From the NCBI GenBank assembly GCA_964194555.1, contig CAXMMT010000078.1, positions 1-64,000 of the forward strand: a stretch of 64,000 nt of DNA, written 5' to 3'. The first letter of the stretch is position 1; each line of letters opens with the position of its first letter. The notes beneath the pieces were generated by a model. It was not told the DNA's origin. It saw only the letters and a list, made by a program, of their open reading frames with translations, and did not search any database. Positions 8,756 through 16,621 of the stretch are shown here, piece after piece. The position numbers and the translations under genes were made by a program. The DNA comes from SZUA-217 sp964194555 (GTDB lineage: Bacteria; Actinomycetota; Acidimicrobiia; Spongiisociales; ZC4RG35).

Positions 8756-9303
8756 TCCTCCGGGATCCAGTTCTCCAACGGAATGCCAAGCCCTGCCGCT
8801 ATCCGGTTGGCATATGCGTAGTAGCCGGTGACCTCGGCGATGTGAAGGATGTCGGTGTCACTGAAGCCCTGCCGGCGTATAGCCTCGATATCGGACTCCA
8901 CCATTGATCCCGGAACATTCGTCAATTTCACGGCATACCTCAGCATGGCGAGACGCTTGTCCGAAAGGCCGGCGGATTCGAAGTCGGTTTCGATACGCCG
9001 AGCCAGGTCATCGTCTCTGAGTAGTCGACGTAGACCACGCCGATGATGGGTTAGTCAGTAGTGACACCCGTTGGTTTTGGAGACCACGAGGGCAACCATC
9101 TCCCGCTCGACCTTGCGCAACGTGGCGGTCCCCTTCATCGCCTGCCGGTATAGAACATTGTGGGCGTCCATGCTCCCGGCGTCGAGGGCGTGAATCCGCA
9201 TGACCCAGTCGACACGCTGAAAGGCCCGATCAGTGACCTGTGCTCTCAGCTCATTGAAACTGTCGTCCCAGTCGTCCTCGTGTGGCGCATCAATCCAAGG
9301 CAT
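8752..9303 (-). CDS. AhpD-like peroxidase-related protein, probable selenoprotein (C-H-Y-U)
   Basis: Read through an in-frame TGA at 9055-9057, this is a 183-residue protein of the usual length for peroxidase-related AhpD/CMD proteins. The N-terminal part ends EREMVALVVSKTNGCHY. After the TGA the frame continues LTHHRRGLRRLLRDD and ends PLENWIPED. The TGA (residue 83) takes the place of the second Cys of C-x-x-C, with a His four residues later (H87) as in AhpD. After the TGA, bases 9043-9025 (minus strand) fold into a 6 bp stem (UCGGCG/CGUCGA) with loop UGGUCUA, starting 18 nt from the TGA. A GGUCU loop also occurs in the E. coli fdhF SECIS. The start follows the upstream stop by four bases and no ribosome site is seen. 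It could instead be a recent nonsense mutation, but the position and hairpin argue against that. Confidence 0.78.
9025..9057 (-). promoter_or_regulatory. Candidate bacterial SECIS element with Sec UGA (gene 1)
   Basis: The UGA (9057-9055) is followed after 11 nt by stem UCGGCG, loop UGGUCUA and stem CGUCGA (one G-U pair). The distance to the loop, the loop size and a G among the first two loop bases all fit the described bacterial SECIS pattern. Confidence 0.6.
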
Positions 9304-9307
9304 TGGT

Positions 9308-10045
9308 CTAGTTGGAGAAGGTGACACTGAAGGCGGGGGCCCAGCGGGTGACCACTTTCCCGTAGTTCTCGCCGGCACGCAGCATGTCACCGGCGTCGAG
9401 AGCCTCAATCGACTCCTGGATCAGTTCACACGACTCGTCGAACACCAATTCCTGAGGGTCAAAGAGGTCGGAGACGTCCGCGTAGTCGAGCTCCACCATC
9501 GAGCCCTCCGGAAATGGCTCCAGCCAGCCCACGAGCTGTCCCAGTTCCTCGGCCGGGCCCCGGAACACTCCGATCTTCTCTAGGACGCCATGGGCGCGAG
9601 CCACCCTCTGGCGGGCGTCGTCGATGCTGGTGCGGTAGCGAAGACGTGGCCCTTCCGGTACCTCGTACAACAGCTTCTCCGACGGTTCGAATGCGGTGAA
9701 CCATCTCACCGGCACATGCCATGGCGAGGTGAGCACGTGAGAACGGTGCGACGGGTTCTGGGTGTGATAGACGCGTAGCTCACGGTCGGCCGCCCGGGCC
9801 GCATCCTCGGGTATCAGACCCACCCCCAGGCCTCGGAAGGCGCTGGCGAAGGCGATTGTCGATTCGAGTACTCGTAGTCGGAGATTTCGAGGGCAGATCA
9901 AACGTCGACCCTCCCATTCGACCGTCCAGTGATCATCTCCCTCGGCCTCGGAGAGCATCCCGTAGGAACGAACGAAACCCGGCACCGGATCTCGCGAGTC
10001 GGCTGTCTCAGGCGAATAGACCTTGAGGTACGCCGCTTTCGTCAT
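9308..10045 (-). CDS. Conserved hypothetical protein upstream of the AhpD-like selenoprotein
   Basis: 245 residues from the ATG at 10045 (MTKAAYLKVYSPE). A start six codons further up is possible. It is soluble, acidic and mixed alpha/beta, with no signal peptide. Recognisable stretches include WTVEWEGRRLICPRNLRLR and HVLTSPWHVPVRWFTAF. I do not recognise a domain. Its stop is four bases from the ATG of the AhpD-like gene, so the two are almost certainly co-transcribed and translationally coupled. It may be a partner or an upstream function in the same stress response; that is inference only. Confidence 0.7.
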   Translation of the reverse strand: MTKAAYLKVYSPETADSRDPVPGFVRSYGMLSEAEGDDHWTVEWEGRRLICPRNLRLRVLESTIAFASAFRGLGVGLIPEDAARAADRELRVYHTQNPSHRSHVLTSPWHVPVRWFTAFEPSEKLLYEVPEGPRLRYRTSIDDARQRVARAHGVLEKIGVFRGPAEELGQLVGWLEPFPEGSMVELDYADVSDLFDPQELVFDESCELIQESIEALDAGDMLRAGENYGKVVTRWAPAFSVTFSN

Positions 10046-10153
10046 CCGCCCATCCTTGCACACCGCCGGGCCGGACGACCCGGAAGCGCGAGGCTCAAGG
10101 CGGCGGTAGTATCGGAGAAGGTTGCATCCCGAGTTTCAGAGGAGGTCCGAGCC

Positions 10154-11236
10154 TTGTTCGTTTTCGATGAAGTAGCCAAAGAGGGTCACGAGCAGATCCT
10201 CTACGGATACGACAAGGTATCTGGTCTCAAGACGATTATTGCCATACACAGCACGGCTCTCGGTCCCGCTTTAGGCGGGACTCGTTATTTCCCGTACGAA
10301 TCCGAGGACGACGCCCTCGAGGATGTCCTCCGGCTCTCCAAGGGGATGAGCTACAAGGCTGCTACCGCAGGACTCGATCTTGGAGGAGGAAAGGCCGTCA
10401 TCATCGGCGACCCGCGTACTGACAAGAGCGAACGCCTTTTTCGGGCCTACGGGCGCATTGTCGACTCACTGAGAGGTCGCTACATCACCGCCGAAGACAT
10501 CGGTACCACCCCGGCGGACATGGACATGGTTCGTCGTGAGACCCGTTGGGCCCTGGGAAACTCGGTGGCACTCGGCGGGTCAGGCGACCCATCGCCGGTG
10601 ACCGCCAGGGGCTTGTATGCCGCCACCCGTGCGGTCGCCCAGAAGCTATGGGGCGACTCGGACATCGCTGGACGCAAGTTTGCCGTACAAGGAGTAGGCA
10701 AGGTTGGCTCTGCATATGTTCAACTGCTGGTGGAAGCCCGGGCGGAGGTGGTCGTCACCGACGCCTACGAGCCTGCGATCTGGGCCGCCGTGGAGCACTA
10801 TGACGTAGAAGCCGCCGACCCTGGCGAGATCCACAAGGTCGAGTGCGACTTCTTCTCACCATGTGCGATGGGTGCAGGTCTCAACGAGACGACCATCCCC
10901 GAGCTCAACTGTGCCGCAGTTGTGGGCAGTGCCAACAATCAGCTCGCCGTCGACAAGGACGCAGAGCGGTTGGCGGATCGGGACATCCTCTACGCCCCCG
11001 ATTTCGTCGTGAATGCCGGAGGACTCATCAACGTGTATGACGAACTACTGGGCTTTTCCAAGACCCGAGCTCTTCACCGCGTCGACTCCATTTTCGACGC
11101 AACCATGACGATCCTCGATACCGCCGAGAAGCACGACATCAACCCAAACGACGCGGCGATGAAGGTCGCTGAGGACCGAATCCGCAACATAGGGGATCTC
11201 CGGCGGTTCCGGCGGAGCGGGGACGACCGCAACTGA
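10154..11236 (+). CDS. Leucine/valine dehydrogenase (Glu/Leu/Phe/Val family)
   Basis: 360 residues from a TTG with AGAGGAGGT eight bases upstream; the frame is open further 5' but without support. The substrate domain has GPALGGTRY and LSKGMSYKAATAGLDLGGGK, carrying the two family lysines. The NAD domain follows (VQGVGKVGSAYVQLL). It deaminates branched-chain amino acids to 2-oxoacids with NAD. The length fits leucine dehydrogenase (about 350-365) and is too short for glutamate dehydrogenase. The next gene, two bases on, encodes the dehydrogenase for these 2-oxoacids, which supports the substrate assignment. Confidence 0.88.
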   Translation: MFVFDEVAKEGHEQILYGYDKVSGLKTIIAIHSTALGPALGGTRYFPYESEDDALEDVLRLSKGMSYKAATAGLDLGGGKAVIIGDPRTDKSERLFRAYGRIVDSLRGRYITAEDIGTTPADMDMVRRETRWALGNSVALGGSGDPSPVTARGLYAATRAVAQKLWGDSDIAGRKFAVQGVGKVGSAYVQLLVEARAEVVVTDAYEPAIWAAVEHYDVEAADPGEIHKVECDFFSPCAMGAGLNETTIPELNCAAVVGSANNQLAVDKDAERLADRDILYAPDFVVNAGGLINVYDELLGFSKTRALHRVDSIFDATMTILDTAEKHDINPNDAAMKVAEDRIRNIGDLRRFRRSGDDRN

Positions 11237-11238
11237 CC

Positions 11239-13266
11239 GTGCAGACCGTCAGAATCCAACTGGACCACCGGGATCTCGGACTCTCAGACGATCAGTTGGT
11301 CGAGATGTACCGGCTCATGCTCATGGCCCGACGCGTCGACGACCGAATGTGGGCTCTGCAGAGACAGGGGCGGGCGGCATTCGTGTTGGGGTCCTCGGGA
11401 CACGAAGCCATTCAGGTGGCCTCGGTGTTTGCACTCGACAAAGAGAAGGATTGGATTCTCCCCTACTACCGCGACATGGGTGTTGGTCTCGCTTGGGGCT
11501 TTTCGCCCAGGGACATCTTCCTCGGAGTCTTCGCCAAGAGAGGAGACCCGATGTCGGGTGGCCGTCAACTCCCCAGCCACTGGTCTGATCCGGATAAGCG
11601 AGTCTTCACCCAGTCATCGGTGATCGGAACGCAGTTTCCCCACGCGGCCGGAATCGCTCACGGCATCAAGAATCGAGGCTCGGACGCCGTTGTCGTCGTT
11701 TATGGCGGCGAAGGGGCGACATCTGAAGGTGACTGGCACGAAGCAATGAACTGGGCCGGGATTCACGAGCTCCCGTTGATATTCGTCATCGAGAACAACC
11801 ACTACGCCATCTCAGTCCCTTCAGAGGAGGAGGTCGCCGGCCGGATCGCCGACCGTGCCGCAGGTTACGGCTTCCCCGGTTTCGCCATCGACGGCAACGG
11901 TCCGCTCGAGGTCGTGGCCACCATGCAGCGTGCGGTGGCGAGGGCTCGGGCGGGGGAAGGACCAACCCTGATCGAGGCCGAGACCTACCGGTACTACGCC
12001 CATACCTCCGACGACAACGACAATCTCTACCGCTCGCGTGAGGAAGTAGAGACGTGGCGCAAAAAGGACCCTGTGGCCCGTCTCCAGCAGTACTTGATCG
12101 AGAACCGGATGCTCAGCGAGGCTGAGGACGCCGAACTCGACTCGAGTGTCGTGGAAGAGCTCGCCGTCGCGGTCAAAGAGGCCGAGAGCGCCCCCGACCC
12201 TGACGAGCCCACCTCCCGTGTCTACGCCAAGGGCATCGACCCGGGTCCCGCCGTGACCGAGCCGGAGATCCTTCCCGATGGGGACCGCATCAACCTGATA
12301 ACGGCAGTGAACCGAACTCTCCACGAAATCTTCGAAGCTCATCCGGACACCGTCGTGTTTGGAGAGGATGTCGCTCGCGAGAAGGGTGGTGTGTTCAAGG
12401 CCACCCAGGGGCTCACCGAGCGTTTCGGGGCAGAGCGGTGTTTCAACGCTCCCATCGCGGAATCATCAATCATCGGCTGCGCGATAGGCATGTCGGCGGT
12501 TGGATTCAAGGTGATCCCGGAGATCCAGTTCGCCGACTACATCCACCCGGCTTTCAACCAGATCGTGTCGGAAGCGGCCAGGGTCAGTTTCCGCTCCGAT
12601 GGACGATGGACCGTCCCGATCGTGATCCGGGCCCCGTATGGAGCCGGAATTCACGGCGCCCTCTATCACTCTCAATCGGTCGAGTCTTTCTACGCCCATG
12701 TTCCAGGCCTGAAAGTCGTCGTGCCGTCGACTCCCGCCGACGTAAAGGGCCTACTTCACACGGCTGTCGAAGACCCAGACCCTGTGATATTCCTCGAGCC
12801 GAAGAAGCTGTACCGATTGGCGAAGGGCCCGTTCCCGGAAGGGGAGCACAGGATCCCCCTGGGCAAAGCGGCTGTCCGGCACGCTGGCTCCGACCTGACC
12901 ATCATTGCGTACGGTGCTATGGCTCACTTTGCAATGGAGGCCATCCCCGTGCTGGAAGAACTAGGGATCAGCCCTGAGGTCATCGACCTTCGCAGTCTCA
13001 AGCCTCTTGACTGGGCGACCATCGAGACGTCTATTCAGAAGACGTCACGTGCCCTGATCGTTCATGAGGACAACGAGTTTCTCGGCTACGGTGCCGAGAT
13101 CGCCGCTCAGATCGCCGACAAGACATTCGAGTGGCTCGATGCGCCCGTAAAACGTCTTGCCCTTCCTGACGTTCCGATCATGCCCTACGCCGGCTCCCTC
13201 GAACACAAGCTCTATCTGACCCCCGAGGACATCGTGGAGAATGCCCAGGAGTTGGCCAAGTACTGA
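11239..13266 (+). CDS. Fused E1 alpha-beta of branched-chain 2-oxoacid dehydrogenase
   Basis: 675 residues. Residues about 15-330 are E1-alpha with the thiamine diphosphate motif GGEGATSEGDWHEAMNW...IENNHYAIS. Residues about 350-675 are E1-beta (VFGEDVAREKGGVFKATQGL; PVIRAPYG-type region at VIRAPYGAG; FLEPKKLYR). Most E1o-type enzymes keep alpha and beta as separate chains, so the single-chain form is notable. It decarboxylates branched-chain 2-oxoacids and passes the acyl group to an E2 lipoyl protein. No E2 or E3 gene lies in the window. It follows the leucine dehydrogenase gene by two bases, forming a two-step catabolic operon. Confidence 0.87.
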   Translation: MQTVRIQLDHRDLGLSDDQLVEMYRLMLMARRVDDRMWALQRQGRAAFVLGSSGHEAIQVASVFALDKEKDWILPYYRDMGVGLAWGFSPRDIFLGVFAKRGDPMSGGRQLPSHWSDPDKRVFTQSSVIGTQFPHAAGIAHGIKNRGSDAVVVVYGGEGATSEGDWHEAMNWAGIHELPLIFVIENNHYAISVPSEEEVAGRIADRAAGYGFPGFAIDGNGPLEVVATMQRAVARARAGEGPTLIEAETYRYYAHTSDDNDNLYRSREEVETWRKKDPVARLQQYLIENRMLSEAEDAELDSSVVEELAVAVKEAESAPDPDEPTSRVYAKGIDPGPAVTEPEILPDGDRINLITAVNRTLHEIFEAHPDTVVFGEDVAREKGGVFKATQGLTERFGAERCFNAPIAESSIIGCAIGMSAVGFKVIPEIQFADYIHPAFNQIVSEAARVSFRSDGRWTVPIVIRAPYGAGIHGALYHSQSVESFYAHVPGLKVVVPSTPADVKGLLHTAVEDPDPVIFLEPKKLYRLAKGPFPEGEHRIPLGKAAVRHAGSDLTIIAYGAMAHFAMEAIPVLEELGISPEVIDLRSLKPLDWATIETSIQKTSRALIVHEDNEFLGYGAEIAAQIADKTFEWLDAPVKRLALPDVPIMPYAGSLEHKLYLTPEDIVENAQELAKY

Positions 13267-13345
13267 GTCGCTCCCAGTGGTATCCAACAGGGCAGAACCG
13301 GAGGTGATCACTGCTTGGTGCCCCGAGGGATATCTGCGAGAGTCG

Positions 13346-14380
13346 CTAGACGACCTCTCCTAGTTCCCTTCGGACGATTGCAGCGCCCTCTGCAAGAGCA
13401 TTCATTTTGGCCTGAGCGACTGGCCGCGACAGTGGAACCATTCCACAGTTGGTACACGGGTAGAGCTTCTCAGGCGCAATGTGCTCCAAGACTGCGCGGA
13501 TCGTCTCTGCGACCTGCTCGGGTGTTTCCACGGCGTCGGTGGCAACGTCGATCACTCCGGCCAGCACTTCCTTACCGTCCAGCATGTCCAGAAGTGCGAG
13601 CGGGACATTGGAGTTGGCGACTTCTATCGATATTTGGTCGATCGAAGACTCAGCCAGCACCGGGAAGGTCGACTCGTACTGACGCCACTCGTCTCCGAGA
13701 CTTCGCTTCCACTCGATATTCGCCTTGATACCGTATCCGTAACAGATGTGAACGGCCGTAGTGACACTCAGTCCCTCAGCCGCTCGCTCCAAAGCTTCGA
13801 TGCCCCAGCCAGCCACATCATCGAGAAAGACGTTGAAAGCCGGCTCATCGAACTGGATCAGGTCCACCCCGGCCATCTCGAGCTCCCTGGCCTCCTCGTT
13901 GAGGATCTCAGCAAACACCATGGCCAACTCCTCACGATCGCCATAGAAGTCGTCGGCGAGAGTGTCTGACATGGTCATCGGACCGGGCAACTGGTATTTG
14001 ATGGGCTGTTCGGTCAGCGATCTCAAGAACTTGGCGTCTTCCACATAGACACCCCGGCTACGGGACACCGGACCAACCACTCTCGGCACAGACGCCTCAT
14101 AACGCTGTCTGATGGTGATGTCAGCACGATTGTCCGAGTCGACACCTTCAAGACCTTCGATGAACGTCGTGACGAAGTGTTGTCTCGTTTGCTCGCCGTC
14201 CGTGATGACATCCAGTCCTGCTGCCTGCTGGTCAGCTACTGCGAGTCGGACAGCGTCATGTCTCGCCTCATCCAGCAATTCGCCCTCCGCCAACCAGTCG
14301 GCCCAGATCTGGTCAGGCGTGCTCAACCATCCTGGTTTGGGAAGACTCCCGGCGATTGTCGTGGAGAGAAGAGAAGTCAC
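13346..14380 (-). CDS. Short MetE-like methionine synthase (core, MesD-type)
   Basis: 344 residues from a GTG at 14380 (TSLLSTTIAGSLPKPGWL, the expected N-terminus); upstream codons in the open frame run into a repeat and are dismissed. It has only the C-terminal catalytic barrel of MetE. Marks are DGEQTRQHFVTTF, GPMTM, QFDEPAFNVF, HICYGYG and the zinc-site YPCTNCGMVPL. Such core enzymes transfer methyl groups to homocysteine from a donor other than the usual triglutamate folate. Strong similarity in these motifs recalls the MesD group. The DUF1852 partner (MesX) linked to MesD is not adjacent. It is convergent with the E1 gene. Confidence 0.8.
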   Translation of the reverse strand: MTSLLSTTIAGSLPKPGWLSTPDQIWADWLAEGELLDEARHDAVRLAVADQQAAGLDVITDGEQTRQHFVTTFIEGLEGVDSDNRADITIRQRYEASVPRVVGPVSRSRGVYVEDAKFLRSLTEQPIKYQLPGPMTMSDTLADDFYGDREELAMVFAEILNEEARELEMAGVDLIQFDEPAFNVFLDDVAGWGIEALERAAEGLSVTTAVHICYGYGIKANIEWKRSLGDEWRQYESTFPVLAESSIDQISIEVANSNVPLALLDMLDGKEVLAGVIDVATDAVETPEQVAETIRAVLEHIAPEKLYPCTNCGMVPLSRPVAQAKMNALAEGAAIVRRELGEVV

Positions 14381-14460
14381 TGTGTTGCAGCTGGCGACGG
14401 TGTTGGAACGATGATCCGAGAGTAACCGGACCGCGGAACCTGCTGGTGAGTAGCGTACCG

Positions 14461-14489
14461 CGACCGTACTCATGTTGGAGAGCACTAAG
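14461..14489. repeat. Family C repeat, half copy
   Basis: These 29 bases match one arm plus the centre of the repeat at 6328-6375 in opposite orientation (CGACCGTACT, then ATGTTGGAGAGCAC, then TAAG). The other arm is missing. It lies in the divergent region between the MetE-like gene and the DUF1330 gene. Confidence 0.6.
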
Positions 14490-14536
14490 CCGAAGCATTA
14501 TCTTCAAACAAGGCACCGAGATAGGAGGAGCAACCA

Positions 14537-14836
14537 ATGGCGGCTTACCTGATTGCAGACGTACTACCCGAAGATATCGAGGCCTACAGAGCGAGTGGAT
14601 ATCCTGAAGCTGCGGTTGCTACTGCGAAGGCTCACGGTGGGGTCTACAGGGCTCGGGGCGGTGAGACAATTGTGCTGGAGGGTGATTGGGAGCCTGAGCG
14701 AATGGTGGTCATCGAGTTCCCCTCCATGGACCAACTCCTTGCCTGGTATTCCAGTCCCGAGTATCAGGAATGGGCGCCGGTTCGCCAGGGTTTTGCTCCG
14801 AACTCGAAGTTAGTGGCCCTGGAAGGTACTCCTTAG
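14537..14836 (+). CDS. DUF1330 family protein
   Basis: 99 residues from an ATG with AGGAGGA eight bases upstream. It is a small ferredoxin-like alpha/beta barrel protein. Family marks are AYLIADVLPEDIEAYRASGYPE, the central ARGGETIVLEGDW and VVIEFPSMDQLLAWYSSPEY. DUF1330 proteins resemble dimeric monooxygenase-like domains but have no settled function. It is transcribed alone and is followed by a family B repeat that separates it from the convergent amidotransferase gene. Confidence 0.88.
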   Translation: MAAYLIADVLPEDIEAYRASGYPEAAVATAKAHGGVYRARGGETIVLEGDWEPERMVVIEFPSMDQLLAWYSSPEYQEWAPVRQGFAPNSKLVALEGTP

Positions 14837-14922
14837 GCCACCCCGAGGCCGGCGTTGGGCCCTTTTCCCGGGTCGAAAGGCCTGCCCTGTCAAGCGCTCC
14901 TCGCCAGACCGAGGCAGGTGCC

Positions 14923-15089
14923 CCAGTGGTCTGTCGCTCAATTGATGCCGCGGTGTCACCGAGTCATCTGCGTCATCTGGCAAGGACGCACAACGAAGAC
15001 GCAGCCTTAGCTGCGTCAAGGCGGAGGACGCCGCCAGGGGCGTCGAGGGCCGGTGAGACCGCGTAGCTATTTGGGCGACAGACCACTAG
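14923..15089 (-). repeat. Family B MITE-like repeat, copy 1
   Basis: About 167 bp, in reverse orientation to copies 2 and 3. The ends are AGTGGTCTGTCGCTCAATTG and TTTGGGCGACAGACCACTAG; the left end has decayed from CTAG to CCAG. The centre carries two GC-rich hairpins. It lies exactly between the convergent DUF1330 and amidotransferase genes. Confidence 0.8.
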
Positions 15090-15095
15090 GCGCCG

Positions 15096-15845
15096 CTACC
15101 TTCGCGATGAATCGACAGTATTCCGGCTGAGAAATTCGACAAGAAAATCGGCCACCAAAGAAGAGTCTGGCTCGATGTCCAATGAGGCGACACCGTCGTC
15201 TGCGGTTTCAGACGGAAAAGTCGTTCCACGTCGAAGTTCGAAGAGGCTGCGTGCGAAGTCGAGATCCATCTCAGGGTGACCCTGGATGCCGAGCATGGAG
15301 GACCCCACAGTCATCGCCGAAACCGGGCAGTGATCGTTCCAGCCGATGATTCTTCCCCCCACCGGCAACTTCTCAATCTGGTCTTGATGGCTGTTGATGA
15401 GACGGAACGAATCAACACCATCAGGCACGAAGCCCAGACCGTCGGCTAGTTGAACCGTCTTGACGCCAACCCCCCAACCTCTATCCGCCCTGACGACCGT
15501 GCCACCGAGTGACTTGGCCAGGAGCTGATGCCCGAAACAGACTCCGACAAGAGGAACACCTCCTGTCGCCGTCTTGCGTATGAACTCCTCCAAGCGACGG
15601 ATCCACTCGAAGTCGTCATTCACCGAGTGTCGAGATCCCGTAATGAGCCAAGCATCACATTCGGCAGGACTCCACGGAATCTCGCCGCTGACCGCGTCGT
15701 AAACAACCAGCTCCACCTCCGGGTGACCGGCCAGCAGCCTCCGAAACATCACGTCATTGTCCCCTGAGATCCCCGCCAGGTCAGGTGACACATGGTCGCA
15801 GACCAGAAGCCCCACCCTCATGTCGGAATCGGTTGGTGATTTCAC
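15096..15845 (-). CDS. Class I glutamine amidotransferase (GMP-synthase-like)
   Basis: 249 residues if started at the GTG that overlaps the SDR stop (GTGA); an ATG eight codons in (MRVGLLVCDH) is the alternative. The catalytic Cys is in GVCFGHQLLAKSLGG, and His and Glu are in GIQGHPEMD. Stand-alone members hydrolyse gamma-glutamyl or glutamine amides. It closes a minus-strand run with a glutamine-synthetase-like ligase and an SDR, suggesting a gamma-glutamylation route in which this enzyme removes the glutamyl group, as PuuD does. PuuD belongs to a different branch, so the analogy is functional only. Confidence 0.78.
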   Translation of the reverse strand: MKSPTDSDMRVGLLVCDHVSPDLAGISGDNDVMFRRLLAGHPEVELVVYDAVSGEIPWSPAECDAWLITGSRHSVNDDFEWIRRLEEFIRKTATGGVPLVGVCFGHQLLAKSLGGTVVRADRGWGVGVKTVQLADGLGFVPDGVDSFRLINSHQDQIEKLPVGGRIIGWNDHCPVSAMTVGSSMLGIQGHPEMDLDFARSLFELRRGTTFPSETADDGVASLDIEPDSSLVADFLVEFLSRNTVDSSRR

Positions 15846-16621
15846 TCGGGCGTCACGTATGCGGCGGTGATCCCACCGTCGACCACGAACTCGGTTCCGG
15901 TTACATAAGACGACTCGTCCGAGGCGAGGTAGAGCGCAGCCTTTGCCATCTCGGCGGCCTCCCCGAACCGCCCCATGGGAATGTGAACCAACCGTCTCTG
16001 TCTCTTCTCCTCGGTGTCGAGGAATTTCATCAACAGCCCGGTCTTCAACGGGCCGGGGCACAATGCGTTGACCCTGATGTTCTCTCTCGCATGGACCACG
16101 GCCAACTCCCGGGTCATGGCGAGAACTGCCCCTTTGGACGCGGTGTAAGCGATTTGAGGGGTTGCCGCGCCGAGAAGGGCCACGAATGAGGCCGTGTTGA
16201 TGATCGACCCTCCTCCCGCTCGACGAAGAGCCGGGATCCCATACTTGCAGCCAAGAAAGACGCCCCTGGCGTTGACTCCCATTGTGAAGTCCCAGGTGTC
16301 CTCTGCTGTTGACATCGCATCATCGTCTGCGGGATGCATGATGCCCGCGTTGTTGAACATGATGTCCAATCGGCCGTACAAACTCTCCGCCGAGGCCACC
16401 ATCTCCTCACAGTCGCCGGCCGACGACACATCGGCCACTTGGGCCGTCGCGCTCCCTCCCGCGGCACCGACCATCTCCACCGTCTCCATGGCTGCTTCCT
16501 CGTTGATATCCGCTGCGACAACAGAAGCCCCCTCGGAGCAGAAAAGCAGCGTCGTCTCGCGCCCGATTCCCGAGCCGGCGCCGGTGATCAGCGCAACCTT
16601 CTGGCCCAGCCTGCCCGTCAT
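15842..16621 (-). CDS. Short-chain dehydrogenase/reductase
   Basis: 259 residues from the ATG that overlaps the stop of the GS-like gene (ATGA). It is a classical SDR: TGAGSGIGRE for the dinucleotide, acidic residue VVAADIN suggesting NAD over NADP, NNAG, the catalytic Ser in INTASF, YTASK (Tyr/Lys), and a C-terminal VTGTEFVVDGG. The substrate is not readable. Tight coupling with the GS-like and amidotransferase genes suggests it oxidises an intermediate of the same pathway, perhaps an aminoalcohol or its aldehyde. Confidence 0.85.
   Translation of the reverse strand: MTGRLGQKVALITGAGSGIGRETTLLFCSEGASVVAADINEEAAMETVEMVGAAGGSATAQVADVSSAGDCEEMVASAESLYGRLDIMFNNAGIMHPADDDAMSTAEDTWDFTMGVNARGVFLGCKYGIPALRRAGGGSIINTASFVALLGAATPQIAYTASKGAVLAMTRELAVVHARENIRVNALCPGPLKTGLLMKFLDTEEKRQRRLVHIPMGRFGEAAEMAKAALYLASDESSYVTGTEFVVDGGITAAYVTPE

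Noticed and set aside
8752..9408. Two separate short genes, or a pseudogene, at the first AhpD-like locus
   Set aside because: The two ORFs are in one frame, interrupted by a single TGA at the active-site Cys with a SECIS-like hairpin; one selenoprotein explains the data better.
14381..14536. SAM or cobalamin riboswitch upstream of the MetE-like gene
   Set aside because: The region has short inverted repeats but no motif matching SAM-I, SAM-IV, SAH or cobalamin riboswitch cores that I could recognise.
14770..15066. 98-residue ORF across the family B repeat
   Set aside because: It starts inside the DUF1330 gene and runs through repeat DNA; no homologous ORF is kept in the other copies.
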